NCBI GenBank assembly: GCA_030635025.1
Contig: DAOVZQ010000204.1
Coordinates: 1 to 5,684, forward strand
Length of the DNA stretch: 5,684 bases
Source of the DNA: a bacterium
Lineage (GTDB): Bacteria > Krumholzibacteriota > Krumholzibacteriia > LZORAL124-64-63
Direction of reading: 5' to 3'
Positions 5,579-5,684 of this stretch are shown in pieces. The position numbers and the translations under genes are program-made. The notes under the pieces are model-generated. The model was not told the DNA's origin. It did not search any database and saw only the letters and a program-made list of their open reading frames with translations. Each line of letters begins with the position of its first letter. The first letter of the stretch is position 1.

Positions 5579-5684
5579 TCGGTGCGCCTCTCCTGGACGC
5601 CCACTCTCCTGGACATGTCGACCATGCCCACCGTCGTGACCGGTTATGGCGTGTACCGACGGATCGACGACAAGATCATGGAGG
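5543..5684 (+). CDS. Interior fragment of a secreted fibronectin-like protein on the opposite strand (partial at both ends)
   Basis: Reading in the frame of 5543, the plus strand encodes ASIVDVGDDQGRSVRLSW, then TPTLLDMSTMPTVVTGYGVYRRID, and continues past the window end. Third codon positions are almost all G or C, as in the other genes here, whereas the minus frame over the same bases is mixed. From memory the pattern (VDVxxDQGxxVRLSW, then TGYxVYRR) matches interior segments of secreted proteins from Eisenbacteria-like genomes, which often end in a PNPFNP tail. No start codon with a Shine-Dalgarno and no signal peptide precede it, so it is not the beginning of a gene. It appears to be part of a protein cut by an inversion or by an assembly join. 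Confidence 0.6.
5549..5569. repeat. 7-bp inverted repeat at the coding-strand switch
   Basis: ATCGTCG (5549-5555) and CGACGAT (5563-5569) are perfect inverted copies separated by 7 nt. They lie where plus-strand and minus-strand coding overlap. The repeat is short enough to arise by chance in GC-rich DNA, so its meaning depends on its position. Confidence 0.6.

Noticed and set aside
5579..5684. Continuation of the minus-strand FlgD-tailed frame to the window edge as genuine coding sequence
   Set aside because: The frame is open, but the peptide is His/Gly/Arg-rich with mixed third positions, while the opposite strand gives a recognisable domain with strong third-position GC.

Overview
The window is GC-rich, densely coding bacterial DNA. 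Two genes encode secreted proteins that end in a FlgD-like or type-IX-style C-terminal domain (PNPFNP motif, then GR.VRTL, then AGVY or SGVY). A third fragment resembles the secreted fibronectin-like proteins that go with such tails. This combination points to an uncultivated Gram-negative lineage in or near the FCB group, such as the Eisenbacteria, Krumholzibacteriota or Latescibacterota type. That placement is inferred from protein style; no marker gene is present.

Layout. (1) At 3-290 (+) is the C-terminal end of a protein with a beta-rich domain often seen near formylglycine-generating-enzyme-like domains. (2) A bidirectional hairpin terminator lies at 314-341. (3) At 363-1346 (-) is an NAD(P)-dependent enzyme of the ornithine cyclodeaminase/mu-crystallin family; the position of the cyclodeaminase catalytic Asp is His. 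(4) A divergent promoter region lies at 1347-1516. (5) At 1517-3679 (+) is a 720-residue secreted protein made of a signal peptide, three tandem repeats with an exact 201-residue period and four invariant cysteines each, and a C-terminal FlgD-like domain; a strong terminator follows at 3691-3731. (6) On the minus strand is a two-gene operon: an ECF-type sigma factor (4479-5075), overlapped by 14 nt by a membrane-anchored or lipoprotein partner (3746-4492) that is the positional candidate for its anti-sigma factor. (7) At 5201-5578 (-) is the C-terminal end of another FlgD-tailed secreted protein, with a hairpin terminator at 5155-5181.

The most unusual signal is at the right edge. At about 5543-5578 the coding strand flips. 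To the left the minus strand encodes the end of a fibronectin-like domain plus FlgD-like tail. To the right the plus strand encodes an interior segment of what looks like the same kind of secreted protein, with no start or signal peptide. A 7-bp inverted repeat (5549-5569) sits at the switch. This fits either an inversion inside one gene or a chimeric assembly join; sequence alone cannot separate the two.

How the genes relate: the sigma and membrane-partner pair probably senses an envelope condition, while the repeat protein and the FlgD-tailed protein are probably exported cell-surface or secreted products. The dehydrogenase-like gene is metabolic and is transcribed on its own. No mobile element, CRISPR array, tRNA or rRNA was seen.
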